A stretch of 64,000 bases of DNA from Streptomyces sp. HUAS ZL42 (lineage in GTDB: Bacteria; Actinomycetota; Actinomycetes; Streptomycetales; Streptomycetaceae). The notes beneath the pieces are model-generated. The model saw only the letters and a list, made by a program, of their open reading frames with translations, had not been told where the DNA came from and searched no databases. The stretch is from the NCBI RefSeq assembly GCF_040782645.1, contig NZ_CP160403.1, forward strand, positions 7,785,001-7,849,000. Reading direction: 5' to 3'. Position numbers and translations under genes: made by a program. This document shows, in pieces, positions 7,983 to 15,664 of this stretch. Each line of letters starts with the position of its first letter. The stretch's first letter is position 1.

Positions 7983-9410
7983 CTAGAGGATCAGTGACAG
8001 CAGCAGGACCACACCCCCCGCGACCACCGAAATGATCGTCTCCATCACCGACCATGTCTTGATCGTCTGGCCGACGGTCAGGCCGAAGTACTCCTTCACC
8101 AGCCAGAATCCGGCGTCGTTGACATGGCTGAAGAAGAGCGATCCGGCTCCGATGGCGAGGACCAGCAGGGCCGCGTGGGTAGTCGACATGTCGGCCGCCA
8201 GCGGGGCCACCAGACCCGCCGCCGAGACCGTCGCGACCGTCGCCGAACCGGTCGCCAGGCGGATCGCGACCGCGATCAGCCAGGCCAGCAGCAGGGCCGG
8301 GATGGACCAGTCCTCGGAGATCTCGAGGATCATCCGACCGACACCGCAGTCGATCAGCGTCTGCTTGAAGCCGCCGCCCGCGCCGACGATCAGCAGGATT
8401 CCGGCGATGGGGGCCAGGCCCTTCTCGACGACTTGCGAGATGCGCTCCTTGCTGAAGCCGGCGGGCCGGCCCAGCGTGAAGATGCCGACGATCACGGAGG
8501 CGAGCAGGGCGATCAGCGGGGAGCCGATGACGTCGAAGACGCGCTGCACGGTGTGCGTGGGGTCGTCCACGACGATGTCGACGAGCGCCTTGGCGAGCAT
8601 CAGGACGACCGGCAGGAGGATCGTGGCCAGCGTGGGGACGAAGCCGGGGCGCTTGTCCGGTTCCTCGGAAGCGCGTTGGGCGGGGGTCTGGGGGGAACCC
8701 CCGGTCGGATACAGCATCCGGTCCGGGGCCGGCACGTCCACCCAGCGCGCCGCGAACCGCGAGAACAGCGGGCCGGCGATGATCACCGTCGGGATGGCGA
8801 CCAGCACGCCCAGCGCCAGCGTCACGCCCAGGTCGGCCTTGACCGCGTCGATCGCGACCAGCGGGCCGGGGTGCGGCGGAACCAGGCCGTGCATGACGGA
8901 CAGGCCCGCGAGCGCCGGGATGCCGATGCGCATCAGCGAGTAGTTGCCCCGCTTGGCGACCATCAGCACGACCGGGATCAGCAGTACGACGCCGACCTCG
9001 AAGAACAGCGGCAGACCGATCACCGAGGCGATCAGCACCATCGCCCACGGCATCGAGCGCCCGCCCGCCTTCGCGAGGATCGTGTCGACGATCTGATCGG
9101 CGCCCCCGGAGTCGGCGAGCAGCTTGCCGAGGATCGCGCCCAGGGCGATCAGCACGCCCACGCCGGCGACGGTCGCGCCGAGTCCGGTGGTGAAGCTGAC
9201 GATGGTTTTGTCGAGCGGTGCCCCGGCGAACGCGCCGAGCGCCAGCGAGCCGAGGGTCAGCGACAGGAAGGCATGGAGCTTGAACTTGGTGATGAGCAGG
9301 ACGATGACGGCGATGCCCGCCAGGACGGCTATGCCCAGCTGAGCATGACCGGCCGAGGTGATCGGCTCGACGGTGTCCGCTGCCAGCATCTCGGCACTGA
9401 GTCTGGTCAC
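7983..9410 (-). CDS. gntP: Gluconate:H+ symporter, GntP family
   Basis: A 475-residue GntP-family permease with about twelve hydrophobic helices. Diagnostic stretches include LPLFFEVGVVLLIPVV, HGLVPPHPGPLVAID, VGAGGGFKQTLIDCGVG and FFSHVNDAGFWLVKEYFGL. It imports gluconate for the kinase encoded just upstream (47-base gap, same strand). The GTG at 9410 (MTRLSAEML) is chosen because upstream codons are the kinase's tail. The central cytoplasmic loop contains YPTGGSPQTPAQ, encoded by a palindromic sequence at 8680-8708 that looks inserted. Regulation by the divergent GntR protein at 10152 is expected. Confidence 0.93.
   Translation of the reverse strand: MTRLSAEMLAADTVEPITSAGHAQLGIAVLAGIAVIVLLITKFKLHAFLSLTLGSLALGAFAGAPLDKTIVSFTTGLGATVAGVGVLIALGAILGKLLADSGGADQIVDTILAKAGGRSMPWAMVLIASVIGLPLFFEVGVVLLIPVVLMVAKRGNYSLMRIGIPALAGLSVMHGLVPPHPGPLVAIDAVKADLGVTLALGVLVAIPTVIIAGPLFSRFAARWVDVPAPDRMLYPTGGSPQTPAQRASEEPDKRPGFVPTLATILLPVVLMLAKALVDIVVDDPTHTVQRVFDVIGSPLIALLASVIVGIFTLGRPAGFSKERISQVVEKGLAPIAGILLIVGAGGGFKQTLIDCGVGRMILEISEDWSIPALLLAWLIAVAIRLATGSATVATVSAAGLVAPLAADMSTTHAALLVLAIGAGSLFFSHVNDAGFWLVKEYFGLTVGQTIKTWSVMETIISVVAGGVVLLLSLIL
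8680..8708. repeat. In-frame GC palindromic element inside gntP
   Basis: CGGGGGTCTGGGGGGAACCC and the following CCGG form a strong hairpin (GGGGG against CCCCC) read in frame as GGSPQTP in a hydrophilic loop. The same type of sequence recurs inside the gp25 gene (29485) and the wedge gene (31221). Confidence 0.6.
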
Positions 9411-9457
9411 GGGGTCCCTTGCGGATATGGGTTGGCGGAGGCCTTGCGGATGAGGGG

Positions 9458-9976
9458 CTACTGCGGTGGGTCGGGAAGCCCGGCCAGCGCCTTCGCGGCC
9501 CGGTCGGTGATCTCCTGCGGGCTGCCGGAGACGTCGACCGCGACGCCCGCCTCGTCCGCGCCCAGCGGCTGGAGCGTGGCGAACTGGGAGTCCAGCAGCG
9601 CGTGGGGCATGAAGTGGCCCCGGCGATGCGCCATCCGGTCCGCGACGAGTTTCCGGTCGCCCGTGAGGTGCACGAACACGATCCCGGGTGCGGCGGCCCT
9701 GAGCCGGTCGCGGTACGACCGCTTCAGCGCCGAGCAGCTGACCACCCCGCCCAGCCCGGCCCGCCCGTGCGCCCAGGCACCGATGGCGTCGAGCCACGGC
9801 CACCTGTCCGCGTCGTCGAGCGGGACACCGGCCGACATCTTGGCGATGTTGGCCGGCGGGTGGAAGTCGTCGGCCTCGGCGTACGGGACGCCCAGCCGGG
9901 CGGCGAGCAGGGGACCGATGGTGGTCTTGCCCGTGCCGGCGACGCCCATCACCACGACGACGTGAGGGGTGCGCAT
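9458..9976 (-). CDS. gntK: Gluconokinase, GntK family
   Basis: A 172-residue P-loop sugar kinase of normal gluconokinase length. Walker A is GVAGTGKTT at residues 11-19, followed by the substrate-binding EADDFHPPANIAKM and SCSALKRSYRDRLR, and the lid motif MAHRRGHFMP. It phosphorylates D-gluconate to 6-phosphogluconate for the pentose phosphate route. ATG 9976 (MRTPHVVVV) is chosen; the open frame continues to 10063 but that stretch is a tandem repeat of promoter DNA. It is followed by gntP and divergent from gntR, giving a compact gluconate uptake unit. Confidence 0.94.
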   Translation of the reverse strand: MRTPHVVVVMGVAGTGKTTIGPLLAARLGVPYAEADDFHPPANIAKMSAGVPLDDADRWPWLDAIGAWAHGRAGLGGVVSCSALKRSYRDRLRAAAPGIVFVHLTGDRKLVADRMAHRRGHFMPHALLDSQFATLQPLGADEAGVAVDVSGSPQEITDRAAKALAGLPDPPQ

Positions 9977-9985
9977 CAGTGCCTC

Positions 9986-10026
9986 GCTGTCTTCCTCGAC
10001 ATCCGGCTGTCTCTCCTCGACATCCG
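9986..10026. repeat. Tandem 20/21-bp repeat in the gntK leader
   Basis: GCTGTCTTCCTCGACATCCG (9986-10005) is followed directly by the near-identical copy at 10006-10026, and CATCCG recurs once more at 10034. The repeat lies in the 175-base divergent gntK/gntR region and may hold multiple regulator sites or simply be slippage. Confidence 0.7.
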
Positions 10027-10106
10027 ACTGACATCCGGCGTCGGCTCCCGACGCCGGCCTCACCCAAACCCATTAGGTACGACGAATTCAAGGGTCTGTG
10101 ACAAAT

Positions 10107-10117
10107 AAGTCTGACTT
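10107..10117. promoter_or_regulatory. Candidate GntR operator
   Basis: AAGTC-T-GACTT is a perfect odd palindrome in an AT-rich patch 35 bases upstream of the gntR ATG and 130 bases from gntK. FadR/GntR-family regulators bind short dyads of this form, and autoregulation with control of the divergent kinase/permease pair is expected. Inferred only. Confidence 0.5.
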
Positions 10118-10151
10118 TTTGGCTCCGTTACGTGCCGCGTACGCTGAGTGC

Positions 10152-10853
10152 ATGAGCACACCGGGCCGGGGGCTGCACGGCCGCGTACTGGACACCCTCG
10201 GCCCCGCGATCACTGCGGGCGAGTACCCGCCTGGCAGCGTTCTGCGCACGGACGAGCTGGCGCAACGGTTCGACGTGTCACGCTCCGTGATGCGCGAGGC
10301 GGTCCGGGTGCTCGAATCCATGCACCTGGTGGAGTCCCGCCGCCGTGTCGGCGTGACGGTCCGTGCGAAGTCCGAGTGGAACGTCTACGACCCGCAGGTC
10401 ATCCGCTGGCGTATGCAGGGCGCCGACCGTCCGCGGCAGTTGCGCTCGCTCACCGTCCTGCGCTCGGCGGTCGAACCGGTCGCGGCCGGTCTGGCGGCGA
10501 AGTTCGCCACGGCCGAGCAGTGCGCCGAACTCACCGAGTGCGCCCTCGGCATGGTGGCCAACTCGCGCGGCCACCGGCTGGAGGGGTACCTCGTCCACGA
10601 CATGGCCTTCCACCGGGTGATCCTCACGGCCTCCGGCAACGAGATGTTCGCCCGCCTGGGCGACCTCGTCGCCGAGGTCCTCGCCGGCCGCACCCACCAC
10701 GAGGTCATGTTCGAGGACCCCGACCCGGCCGCCGTCACCCTGCACGTCCAGGTCGCCGAGGCGGTACGCGAGGGCGACGCGGCGCGCGCCGAGCGGCTGA
10801 CCCGGGAGATCACGGTCGGTGCGCTGCAGGAGCTGGACATCCTGGCGCCGTAG
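10152..10853 (+). CDS. gntR: GntR/FadR family regulator of gluconate genes
   Basis: A 233-residue GntR protein of the FadR (FCD) subfamily. The winged helix is at about residues 5-70 (ITAGEYPPGSVLRTDELA, then FDVSRSVMREAVRVLESM), and the all-helical FCD effector domain follows with metal-site-like residues in HDMAFHRVILTASGNEM and LHVQVAEAVREGD. ATG 10152 is chosen over an in-frame GTG at 10098 because it gives the normal N terminus and keeps the palindrome at 10107 outside the gene. It is divergent from gntK-gntP, the usual arrangement for a gluconate-responsive repressor. The ligand is inferred (gluconate or 6-phosphogluconate). Confidence 0.92.
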   Translation: MSTPGRGLHGRVLDTLGPAITAGEYPPGSVLRTDELAQRFDVSRSVMREAVRVLESMHLVESRRRVGVTVRAKSEWNVYDPQVIRWRMQGADRPRQLRSLTVLRSAVEPVAAGLAAKFATAEQCAELTECALGMVANSRGHRLEGYLVHDMAFHRVILTASGNEMFARLGDLVAEVLAGRTHHEVMFEDPDPAAVTLHVQVAEAVREGDAARAERLTREITVGALQELDILAP

Positions 10854-10859
10854 CGCGCC

Positions 10860-11291
10860 TCAGCCGAGGGAGTCGAGGAAGTCTCCCTCGACGTACACCC
10901 ACGCCCCGTCGACCCGCTCGAACCGGCTCCGCTCGTGCAGTGAACCGCCTTTGTAGGAGGCCCGGAACGTCACCGTGCCGGTGGTGTGGAACGCCGAGCC
11001 GTCGGTCGTCTCCAGGATCTCCAGGCCGGTCCACCTCGTTGCGGGGTCGAAGTCGACCCGCGGCGGGCGGGTGCGCGGATGCCAGGTCCGCAGCAGGTAC
11101 GCCTCGTCCTGCTTCACGAAAGCGCTGTAGCGCGAACGCATCAGCCTCTCGGCGGTAGGGGCGGCCGCCTCACCCCGATGGAATCGGCCACAGCACGTTT
11201 CGTACGTCTCCGCAAGACCGCAAGGACAGGTGGGCTTGTGAACGGGGGCGGAACCGTGCTGCCGCCTGAGATGCGAGGTACGTCGGGACAT
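10860..11291 (-). CDS. YchJ/UPF0225 family SEC-C protein
   Basis: A 143-residue YchJ-like protein. The N-terminal zinc knuckle CPCGLAETYETCC (SEC-C like) is followed by the family core MRSRYSAFVKQDEAYLLRTW, TRWTGLEILE and FHTTGTVTFRASY, an NTF2-like fold. Its function is unknown. Two in-frame ATGs (11300 and 11291) are close together; 11291 is preferred on family length but the ribosome site GGAGGG is very near, so 11300 remains possible. It converges on gntR with only 6 bases between the stops. Confidence 0.87.
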   Translation of the reverse strand: MSRRTSHLRRQHGSAPVHKPTCPCGLAETYETCCGRFHRGEAAAPTAERLMRSRYSAFVKQDEAYLLRTWHPRTRPPRVDFDPATRWTGLEILETTDGSAFHTTGTVTFRASYKGGSLHERSRFERVDGAWVYVEGDFLDSLG

Positions 11292-11661
11292 GCCCTCCAT
11301 TCTGCTGCACCATCACCCGTGCGGAATCTGTGAAGCACCTGTTCCGACACGCGCACATCGTGTGCGGGTCGTGCGTCCCCCACTTCATCGAACCTCCCTT
11401 CGAACTGGCGTGAAGACACCTTGCTCGTGCAACGGCCAACTCACCAAGGTGGATGAGCACTTGAGCATCAGGAGTCACAAGCGTGCTTGCTTGACCCGGG
11501 CGGCAGTCCGTCCGGGGAACCGACGGGGGAAAGCTGTTGCGGGTGCGCGGTCCGGCGCGTCATGGCGTCCCGGAACACTTGCGCGCGCCCCGGCCGAGAC
11601 GTCTCCCTCTGCCGCCTCTTGGTGCCTTCGACCCGGTGCCTGAGAAGGGATAGGAGGGGGA
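11292..11661 (+). promoter_or_regulatory. Upstream region of the CIS operon
   Basis: This 370-base gap has no credible gene; the open frames in it are shadows. It must hold the promoter of the injection-system operon and that of the YchJ gene on the other strand. Visible elements are a short dyad CGCACA-TCG-TGTGCG (11352-11366), a dyad TTGC-TCGT-GCAA (11421-11432), a TTGACC hexamer at 11491 that could be a -35 box, and a strong ribosome site GGATAGGAGGGGG directly before the sheath ATG. No -10 box is convincing, and no regulator gene is linked to the cluster. Confidence 0.5.
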
Positions 11662-13527
11662 ATGCCGACGAATGCCGTGAGCGCCGCGAGGCCGACATAT
11701 CCGGGCGTCTACGTCGAAGAGCTTCCCAGCAGCACCCGCACCATCTCCGCCGTGACCACCTCGGTGACCGCCTTCGTGGGACACACCCGGCGGGGCCCGC
11801 TGAACGAGCCCGTGCGCGTCACCGGCTTCGCCGAGTTCGAGCGCCGCTTCGGGGGCCTGAGTTCGCAGAGCGCCGTCGCCTACGCGGTCCACCAGTTCTT
11901 CGGCAACGGCGGCACGACCGCCGTGATCGTCCGTGTCGCCAAGGCCGGCAGCGGCAAGGCCGCCTGCGTCGTGCTGGAGTCCACCGAGGGCCACAGCGAG
12001 AGCCGTGTCCTCGAGGTCCACGCCAAGGAACCCGGGGTGTGGGGCAACGGCCTGCGCGTCGCCGTCGACTACGACACGCCCTGCCCCGACGAGACCTTCA
12101 ACCTGCGGGTGTACGACGCCAAGGGCGACGCCCGCGAGAGCTTCACCGGCCTCTCCACGGACGCCGGCCACGGGCGTTACGCGCCCACCGTGATCAACGC
12201 GAGTTCCCGGCTCGTCCGCGTCGAGGCCGTCGGCGAGGGCCGCCCCGACCCGTCGGGCACCGTCTCCAAGCCGTTCGGGCGCGAACTGCCCGACCTGGCC
12301 GTCGACCTGACCGTGAAGATCGGCGACGTGGAGCGCGAGTTCACGCTCTACGACCCCGATTGCGACGGCGAAGCACCGTCCACCGTGGCCGAGCTGGCGC
12401 TGCTCCTGGAGCGCAAGCTGCGGGCGCTGCCCGACGCGCCGGGCAAGCACGCCTTCGCCGGTGCCGAAGTCACCGCCTTCGGACGGCGGTTGCAGGTCGT
12501 CGCGGGCTCCACCGACCCCGAGGACGTCGTGCGCTTCCTCGGCGAGTGCGCCAACGACCTGGGCCTGGAGGCCTCGGTCAACCCGCCGGTTTTCCCGCTC
12601 GAGGGCGGCGAGGACGGCGCGGCCCCGGGCCCGCGCGACCTGATCGGCTCCGAGGCCGACAAGACCGGCATCCAGGCGCTGCGCGGGGTGGCCGACGTCA
12701 ACCTGCTGTCGCTGCCGGAGCTGGCGTCGTACGAGAAGACCGAGGACGCGCTCACCGTCGTGTCGGCCGCCCAGCGGCTGTGCGAGGAGCGTCGGATCTT
12801 CCTGCTGGTCGACGCGCCGAGCACCTGGGTGAGCGTCGACACGGCCCGCGCCGGGCTCTCCGCGTTCGACGCCGTGCGCGGCAACCACGCCGGCCTGTAC
12901 TTCCCGCACATCCAGCTGACCGACCCGCTCACCGGGCGGCTGCGCGCCTTCCCGCCGTCCGGCGCGGTCGCCGGCGTCATCGCGCGCACCGACTCCGAAC
13001 GCGGTGTGTGGAAGGCCCCGGCGGGTACAGAGGCCCAGCTCGTCGGCGTGCACTCGCTCACCGTCGATCTCACCGACCGCGAGACCGGGCTGCTCAACCC
13101 GCTCGGCGTCAACTGCCTGCGCACGTTCCCGCTCACCGGCCCGCTGGTGTGGGGCGCGCGGACGCTGGAGGGTTCCGACGCGCTCGACAGCGCCTGGAAG
13201 TACGTCCCGGTGCGGCGGCTCGCGCTGCATGTGGAGGAGAGCCTGCAACGCGGCCTGCAGTGGGTCGTGTTCGAGCCCAACGACGAGAGCCTGTGGCAGC
13301 AGATCCGGCTCAGCGCCTCCTCGTACCTGCACACCCTCTTCCGTCAGGGCGCCTTCAAGGGCAGCACCCCGCGTGCGGCGTACTTCGTCAAGTGCGACAG
13401 CGAGACCACCACCGACGAGGACGTCGCGAACGGCGTCGTGAACGTCCTGGTGGGCATCGCGCCGGTCCGCCCGGCCGAGTTCGTGGTCGTCAAAATCCAG
13501 CAGACGTCGGGGCAGTTCGCGCTCTAG
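11662..13527 (+). CDS. cis2: Contractile injection system sheath protein
   Basis: A 621-residue phage-tail-sheath protein. The N terminus has the family signature PTYPGVYVEELPSSTRTIS, then TSVTAFVGHTRRGPLNEP and FEFE-type strand regions. The C-terminal half carries the conserved sheath core (GVNCLRTFPLTGPLVWGART, YVPVRRLALHVEESLQRGLQ, FEPNDESLWQQIR) that builds the interlocking mesh. It contracts to drive the inner tube forward. It is the first gene of the operon and the only sheath gene, unlike Afp/PVC with three. The symbol follows the Streptomyces CIS naming by analogy. The ATG has an excellent GGAGGGGGA ribosome site. Confidence 0.95.
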   Translation: MPTNAVSAARPTYPGVYVEELPSSTRTISAVTTSVTAFVGHTRRGPLNEPVRVTGFAEFERRFGGLSSQSAVAYAVHQFFGNGGTTAVIVRVAKAGSGKAACVVLESTEGHSESRVLEVHAKEPGVWGNGLRVAVDYDTPCPDETFNLRVYDAKGDARESFTGLSTDAGHGRYAPTVINASSRLVRVEAVGEGRPDPSGTVSKPFGRELPDLAVDLTVKIGDVEREFTLYDPDCDGEAPSTVAELALLLERKLRALPDAPGKHAFAGAEVTAFGRRLQVVAGSTDPEDVVRFLGECANDLGLEASVNPPVFPLEGGEDGAAPGPRDLIGSEADKTGIQALRGVADVNLLSLPELASYEKTEDALTVVSAAQRLCEERRIFLLVDAPSTWVSVDTARAGLSAFDAVRGNHAGLYFPHIQLTDPLTGRLRAFPPSGAVAGVIARTDSERGVWKAPAGTEAQLVGVHSLTVDLTDRETGLLNPLGVNCLRTFPLTGPLVWGARTLEGSDALDSAWKYVPVRRLALHVEESLQRGLQWVVFEPNDESLWQQIRLSASSYLHTLFRQGAFKGSTPRAAYFVKCDSETTTDEDVANGVVNVLVGIAPVRPAEFVVVKIQQTSGQFAL

Positions 13528-13561
13528 CACCCCTTGAACCTTGGAGAGCTGAAGGAATCCG

Positions 13562-14086
13562 ATGGCTGAGTTCACGGTCAACGCCCATCGCTTCGACCCG
13601 TACAAGAACTTCAAGTTCCTGGTCCTGTGGGACGGTCGAACGGTCGCCGGCATCAGCAAGATCAGTCCGCTGAAGCGGACCACCGAGGTCGTCAAGCACC
13701 GCCACGGCGGCGACCCCTCCTCCCCGCGCAAGTCGCCGGGCCGCTCCGAGTTCGAGGGCATCACCCTGGAGCGCGGAGTCACCCACGACCCCGAGTTCGA
13801 CCGCTGGGCCAACAAGGTCTGGCAGGTCGGCGCGGGACTCGGATCGGAGGTGTCCCTCGCGGACTTCCGCAAGGACATCGTGATCCAGGTCCTCAACGAG
13901 GCCGGTCAGGTCGCCGTCTCGCACAAGCTCTACCGGACCTGGCCCAGCGAGTACCAGGTCCTCGGCGAGCTGGACGCCAACGCCAACGCGGTGGCCATCC
14001 AGTCGCTGAAGCTCGAGTGCGAGGGCTGGGAGCGGGACTACGAGGTGCCCGAGCCCGAGGAGCCGTCGTTCCTCAACCCGGCCTGA
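13562..14086 (+). CDS. cis1: Inner tube protein
   Basis: A 174-residue tail-tube (Hcp/gp19-like, DUF of phage tail T4) protein. It begins MAEFTVNAHRFDPYKNFKF, has GRTVAGISKISPLKRTTEVV, then the long-loop HRHGGDPSSPRKSPGRSEF and the conserved ITLERGVTHDPEFDRWANKV, ending with a strand-rich LKLECEGWERDYEVPEP. Stacked hexamers should form the rigid tube that is pushed out by the sheath. It lies 34 bases after the sheath gene with an AAGGA ribosome site. Only one tube gene is present, so there is no separate initiator tube paralogue other than the Afp7-like protein at 26271. Confidence 0.95.
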   Translation: MAEFTVNAHRFDPYKNFKFLVLWDGRTVAGISKISPLKRTTEVVKHRHGGDPSSPRKSPGRSEFEGITLERGVTHDPEFDRWANKVWQVGAGLGSEVSLADFRKDIVIQVLNEAGQVAVSHKLYRTWPSEYQVLGELDANANAVAIQSLKLECEGWERDYEVPEPEEPSFLNPA

Positions 14087-14118
14087 CCTGAGGGCAGTTG
14101 AGAGAAGCGGGGGAGGAC

Positions 14119-14847
14119 ATGGGGATCACCGGGGCGGCCGAGCTCCTCGCCACCTGGGAGGCGGGGCTCGGCGAGGCACCCGCAGGGCGCGCGCTGCTGC
14201 TGCACCGCACGGCACGCCCGGACCTCGACGCGGGCACGCTGCCGGTGCTTGCGGTGGGCGAGCGCGAGGCCGACCTGTTCGCCCTGCGCCGGGCCCTGTT
14301 CGGGGAACGGATGCAGGTGCGGCTCGGGTGCGCGGCGTGCGGGGAGGACATGGAGTTCGATCTGGACGCAGGGGAGTTCGCACGGAGCCTCGGCGCCTCC
14401 CCCGGCTCGGTCGTGCGGGTCGCGCAGGACGGCTGGGACGTCGAGTTCCGGCTGCCCGGCGTCGCCGACCTGGCGGCGGCGGCCCGGTCGGCCGACCCGC
14501 GCGCGGCGCTCCTGGCGCGGTGCCTCGTCTCGGCGGTCCGCGACGGTACGGCGGTGACGGCGGGGGACCTGCCCGCGCCCGTGCAGCGCCGCATCGCCGA
14601 GGCCGTCGAGGCGGCCGATCCCGGGGCCGACGTGACACTCAACATCGCCTGCCCCGAGTGCGGCCTGGCCACCAGGGCCGAGCTGGACATCGCCTCCTAC
14701 CTGTGGACCGAACTGGACGCCTGGGCCCGGGACGTGATGCTCGACGTCCACCTGCTCGCCACCGCCTACGGCTGGAGCGAGCCGGACATCCTGGCGCTCA
14801 GCCCGCTGCGGCGCCGCTACTACCTGGAGCTGTGTGCGGATGTCTGA
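14119..14847 (+). CDS. CIS-associated protein, T4 gp28-like with two CxxC knuckles
   Basis: A 242-residue protein seen in Streptomyces-type injection clusters just after the tube gene. It has two CxxC pairs about 105 residues apart (GCAACGED and ACPECGLAT) that could form one zinc ribbon, and a C-terminal helical segment WTELDAWARDVMLDVHLLAT and RRRYYLELC. The LATAYGWSEPDIL motif resembles the T4 baseplate-hub gp28-like family. It probably has a baseplate or hub-assembly role; this is inference. ATG 14119 follows GGGGGAGG; an in-frame TTG at 14098 is an alternative. It overlaps the next gene by 8 bases. Confidence 0.75.
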   Translation: MGITGAAELLATWEAGLGEAPAGRALLLHRTARPDLDAGTLPVLAVGEREADLFALRRALFGERMQVRLGCAACGEDMEFDLDAGEFARSLGASPGSVVRVAQDGWDVEFRLPGVADLAAAARSADPRAALLARCLVSAVRDGTAVTAGDLPAPVQRRIAEAVEAADPGADVTLNIACPECGLATRAELDIASYLWTELDAWARDVMLDVHLLATAYGWSEPDILALSPLRRRYYLELCADV

Positions 14848-15616
14848 CTCCCCCACGGGAAGCCTCCCGACGGATCCCGGCCGGGGCTCGGGCCCGGGTC
14901 CGTCCGCGCCGGACTTCCTCGACCGGCTGATCGCCCGGCACGCCGCCCCTGTGACGGAGGCGGTGCGCGTACGGCCCCGGCTGCCCGGCCCGTTCGAACG
15001 GGCCGAGGCGGTACGGGCCCGGGCGCCCGAGCCGGACGGGGCCGACCCGCTGCTGTGGCCCTCCGCCACTCCGTCGTCCGCACCGGAGCGGGACGCCCCG
15101 CGTCCGGCCGCGGCCACACCGGCCCGGCTGCACACGGAACGCGAGCGGACCGTTGTACGCACCGAGCGCGAGCCCGGTGACCAGGGCCGGCGGTCCGCGG
15201 TACCGGAGCTGCCCGAGGCACCGCTGCTGCGTCCCTCCGCGCCACTCGCCCCGGGCCCGCGACCCGCCGCCGAGAGCCCGCGGCGCACGCCGGGCCGGGG
15301 GCGTGCGGAGCCGGGCCCCGACCGGACCGCGGTGTCCGTGCCCACCCCACCGGGTACGGACACCGCTCCCCCCGCTTCCGCGCCGGTCGCGGCGCGGCCG
15401 GCCGCCGCGGACACGGCGGCGGCACGCGAGGCCGCACGACAGGCCGCCGCACGGCGGCCTGCGCGGGCGCCCGAGCAGGTGGTGCAGGTGCAGATCGGGC
15501 GGCTCGAAGTGACCGCGGCACCGACCGCGGGGCCCACCCGGCAGCGCCCGCCGGCGGCGGGCAGGCCCGGGGCGACCGTGAGCCTGGCGGAGTACCTGGC
15601 GCGAGGACGCGAGTGA
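14840..15616 (+). CDS. Proline/arginine-rich CIS cluster protein, unknown
   Basis: A 258-residue protein dominated by Pro, Ala, Arg and Glu, with almost no hydrophobic core, so mostly disordered. The only ordered-looking stretches are near the N terminus (PDFLDRLIARHAAPVTEAVR, like short helical motif) and at the C terminus (VVQVQIGRLEVTAAP and GATVSLAEYLARGRE). The conserved end motif VxVxIGRxEVxA is often seen in proteins encoded beside CIS cap genes. It overlaps the gp28-like gene and precedes the cap gene by 48 bases. I do not recognise a function; a linker or assembly role is a guess. Confidence 0.7.
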   Translation: MSDSPTGSLPTDPGRGSGPGPSAPDFLDRLIARHAAPVTEAVRVRPRLPGPFERAEAVRARAPEPDGADPLLWPSATPSSAPERDAPRPAAATPARLHTERERTVVRTEREPGDQGRRSAVPELPEAPLLRPSAPLAPGPRPAAESPRRTPGRGRAEPGPDRTAVSVPTPPGTDTAPPASAPVAARPAAADTAAAREAARQAAARRPARAPEQVVQVQIGRLEVTAAPTAGPTRQRPPAAGRPGATVSLAEYLARGRE

Positions 15617-15664
15617 GCCGCACACAGCAACCAGTAGGACAAGAGGAACCGAGGAACTGACGCC

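Noticed and set aside
9977..10063. N-terminal extension of gntK
   Set aside because: It encodes only the DVEE repeat from promoter DNA; the kinase family starts at 9976.
11487..11661. Coding frame upstream of the sheath gene
   Set aside because: It is the start of a long Arg-rich shadow frame running through the sheath gene in another frame.
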